Of a stretch of 64,000 nucleotides of DNA, positions 63,101 to 64,000 are shown piece by piece. Source of the DNA: Aminipila butyrica (GTDB lineage Bacteria > Bacillota > Clostridia > Peptostreptococcales > Anaerovoracaceae); NCBI RefSeq assembly GCF_010669305.1, contig NZ_CP048649.1, positions 2,542,001 through 2,606,000 of the forward strand. The letters are read 5' to 3'. Under the pieces are notes generated by a model. The model did not search any database. It was not told where the DNA came from and saw only the letters and a list, made by a program, of their open reading frames with translations. The position numbers and the translations under genes were made by a program. Each line of letters starts with the position of its first letter. The stretch's first letter is position 1.

Positions 63101-64000
63101 GGCATTATACAGCATTTCCGTTTTATTTATAAACTGGCCCGGAGCCGGTGAAAAGGCTGCGATTTTGCTCGGTTTATTTATTTCTGTGGAAATCGGTTCT
63201 GCTTGATACAGCGCTAGTTCCTGCTCATCCTTATAATTGGCCCGGACAATCAGTTTCTCCCCTCTTATCAAAAGACCATAACCCGGGTCAATGCCTATCA
63301 TCTCATCGGATATCAATTTTTTAACTTTATTCTTTAAATCATAAGCGTACACATCCCCCGTATTGTCCACGAGATAAAGAATTCCCTTATATTCAATCTG
63401 GGCGCGAATATTCTTTAATGAAATATTTTGTAATGTCTGTACTTGCGTATTTCCCGCCCCATCAAAATAGATTTTGCGATACCGGGTTGTACTGCTTTGA
63501 TTTTCTACATTGAAGAAGGCCTTCGCTTCAGCATCGTATACAAATGGTACGGTACTGGTTTTCCACGGTGTATCTCCGGCATAAGGTTCTACACACTTGA
63601 TATCATATCGAGTGGACCATTGGCTGTGGTGAGTCTGGTCTTTTATCTGCTCATCACTCAGTAAGAAATAATCATGCTTTACTGCTCCTGGCCTGTCTGG
63701 CGTGTCATCTGCCCAGGTAGAGTCCACATGGTACCAGCTCCCTGCGATTTTCACCACATTCCAGGAATGATCTTGTCCGCTTACATAATGGCTTGATACC
63801 CCTGCTTTCTGAAGCAGTAAATTCAAGGCCATTGAATAGCCTTGGCATACGGCATCCCCTTCTACCAAAGCACCATAAGCCGTGTAAGCATTCATGGTAT
63901 CTGCTTTTCCGTTCAAATGGCCTGCTTGATTATATTGGCAGTGGTTTACAAGCCAGTCATGAAGGGACAGCAGTTTTTCCAGATCGGTCATTTCCGCAGA
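60119..64000 (-). CDS. S-layer protein with transglutaminase-like, Ig-like, DUF4430 and SLH domains (N-terminus cut off)
   Basis: The frame is open to the window end, so the N-terminus is missing; 1293 codons are visible. Counting from the first in-window Met (63991): a transglutaminase-like domain (about 1-110) with Cys in GDAVCQGYSMA, His in GQDHSWNVV and Asp in HVDSTWADD, a full Cys-His-Asp triad; a propeller-like stretch (130-270); a discoidin-like surface module (about 290-560); a Big_3-type Ig-like domain (about 650-735); a DUF4430 transcobalamin-C-like domain (about 750-870); a helical/beta region; and three SLH repeats (about 1110-1290; HWADSNITYLAAREVIKGM is the first) that bind secondary wall polymer. 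The protein should be anchored on the cell wall; cross-linking or protease activity is inference. Confidence 0.92.
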   Translation of the reverse strand, partial: SAEMTDLEKLLSLHDWLVNHCQYNQAGHLNGKADTMNAYTAYGALVEGDAVCQGYSMALNLLLQKAGVSSHYVSGQDHSWNVVKIAGSWYHVDSTWADDTPDRPGAVKHDYFLLSDEQIKDQTHHSQWSTRYDIKCVEPYAGDTPWKTSTVPFVYDAEAKAFFNVENQSSTTRYRKIYFDGAGNTQVQTLQNISLKNIRAQIEYKGILYLVDNTGDVYAYDLKNKVKKLISDEMIGIDPGYGLLIRGEKLIVRANYKDEQELALYQAEPISTEINKPSKIAAFSPAPGQFINKTEMLYNAYPNPEVTLENPLSEKVVSLGAYGGYIVYEFDKPITNHPNNPYGVDFIVYGNAGNGESEPGAVMVSNDGENWYELAGSEYYNADTKKNLEITYTNPDSSFKGAADVSWVTSDKKPGYIYKNNAHTQAYYPNPKIYSAYNQGVAANLKYSDTTLSFTGNKINAETVPAFGYADCHKTGSNSIAINPYAYNMERYNGDGMDLDWAVDQDGNPVQVDNIKYVKIYTAVLENHGIMGESSTEVAGILAAQSKADAVGVTADLKSLIINGKQIGLINGKYDYVYNAAEAKSLIITATGESTDNIFINNKRVSSGATSEPLALSYKVRILVQNGEKEPTVYVINVTGVTIEDNAEAQLTTYLSDLIVTALPNKSIYKIGEELDLTGLTIKGKYISNGAVVLKEIDTARCTVDGFDSQKTGAQSVQVSYYEDYYDVNQNFIKRIYATAVFVVNVSEGSTETPEVKEQSVILTIRGANNKLWISDSYVINPSVTSVMDALKAVLALHGTTYTIKAGDKYISSINGLGEFDLGKNSGWMVKVNNDLIDISAADWKLNGGEKILWFYTPDWTKVPETRGWKTEEVIQAVEPSSEQLKTVTATVTAEAKTDGQGTAKAAISTETINAAIAQVLKESELVEKQGFVTNKEIVLDVRSDSATSRIEAAMAKEAIAELNNKVDTLKLSTVMGEISFDHNAVKAMAKEATELKVTITQKDVQTTLANVQKLSDEEEKRMEKSKIFEIAVTAGTKVLSQVGGNVVIKMPYEKLANQKSEGIVAYELNSDGVMKPVLNGKMEKDQKMFKITTDHWSTYVITYQEVNFADTQNHWADSNITYLAAREVIKGMSESTFEPNSSITRAQFIQILANLSGEDVTRYDVSPFNDVKKDAWFAKSAAWAAEKGLTTGTVSDNGDVAFNPNDNITRQDMAVILSRYMSKIAQKQLREVNAEIVFTDRDQVDSYALSPVKELQRAGVINGKTADGFAPKGNATRAECSKMISVLMQDYL

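Overview
The window reads as chromosomal DNA of a low-to-mid GC, Gram-positive, anaerobic Firmicute of the class Clostridia. The evidence is the consensus sigma-A promoters, AGGAGG-type ribosome binding sites with some TTG and GTG starts, the short HisG plus HisZ arrangement, a pyrophosphate-energised ion pump, S-layer-homology and copper-amine-oxidase stalk surface proteins, and a flavin-based extracellular electron transfer locus. A placement near the Peptostreptococcales/Anaerovoracaceae is a guess. Most core genes are balanced in composition; the block at about 6-19 kb is clearly more AT-rich and looks accessory.

Layout. 1-1.3 kb (minus): 5'-proximal part of a type I restriction-modification methylase gene and a small partner gene. 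1.5-4.6 kb: a chemoreceptor and a BclA-like surface protein. 4.85-5.9 kb: endonuclease III and a decayed IS66 transposase tail. 6.1-18.8 kb (minus): a surface-protein/toxin island with two RCC1-repeat secreted proteins, a 1974-residue RHS/YD-repeat protein with a variable C-terminal tail, and directly behind it a small polytopic membrane protein placed like an immunity gene. A cobalamin riboswitch with its own terminator lies upstream of the island (19.0-19.3 kb) and has no recognisable B12 gene behind it.

19.4-24.5 kb (plus): aconitase, NAD-type isocitrate dehydrogenase, a GntR/FCD regulator and GAPDH. These would supply 2-oxoglutarate/glutamate and glycolytic flux. 24.6-32.3 kb (plus): a compact histidine operon hisZGDCBHAF-IE, with many 4-nt or longer overlaps and no histidinol-phosphatase gene. 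32.5-33.0 kb: a small membrane protein plus XRE regulator pair with a palindrome at its promoter. 33.1-44.5 kb (minus): pfkA, dnaE, a YfcC-type carrier, eutP and eutS without the rest of a eut operon, a membrane pyrophosphatase and an amino acid permease behind a structured leader.

45.1-52.4 kb (minus): a full flavin-based extracellular electron transfer set in one direction: ndh2, dmkB, dmkA, eetA, eetB, pplA, apbE/fmnB. NADH electrons would go through Ndh2 to a demethylmenaquinone made by DmkA/DmkB, then via EetA/EetB to flavins covalently attached to PplA by ApbE. A ferritin-like protein gene lies just upstream. 53-58 kb: a DUF4163/DUF3298 protein, a stalk-domain secreted protein, a roughly 840-bp stretch without a convincing gene, and a U32-family protein. 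58.36-58.91 kb (minus): six tRNA genes with promoter and terminator. 59.3-64 kb: an AIM24-family protein and the C-terminal 1293 codons of a large S-layer protein with a transglutaminase-like domain, cut by the window end.
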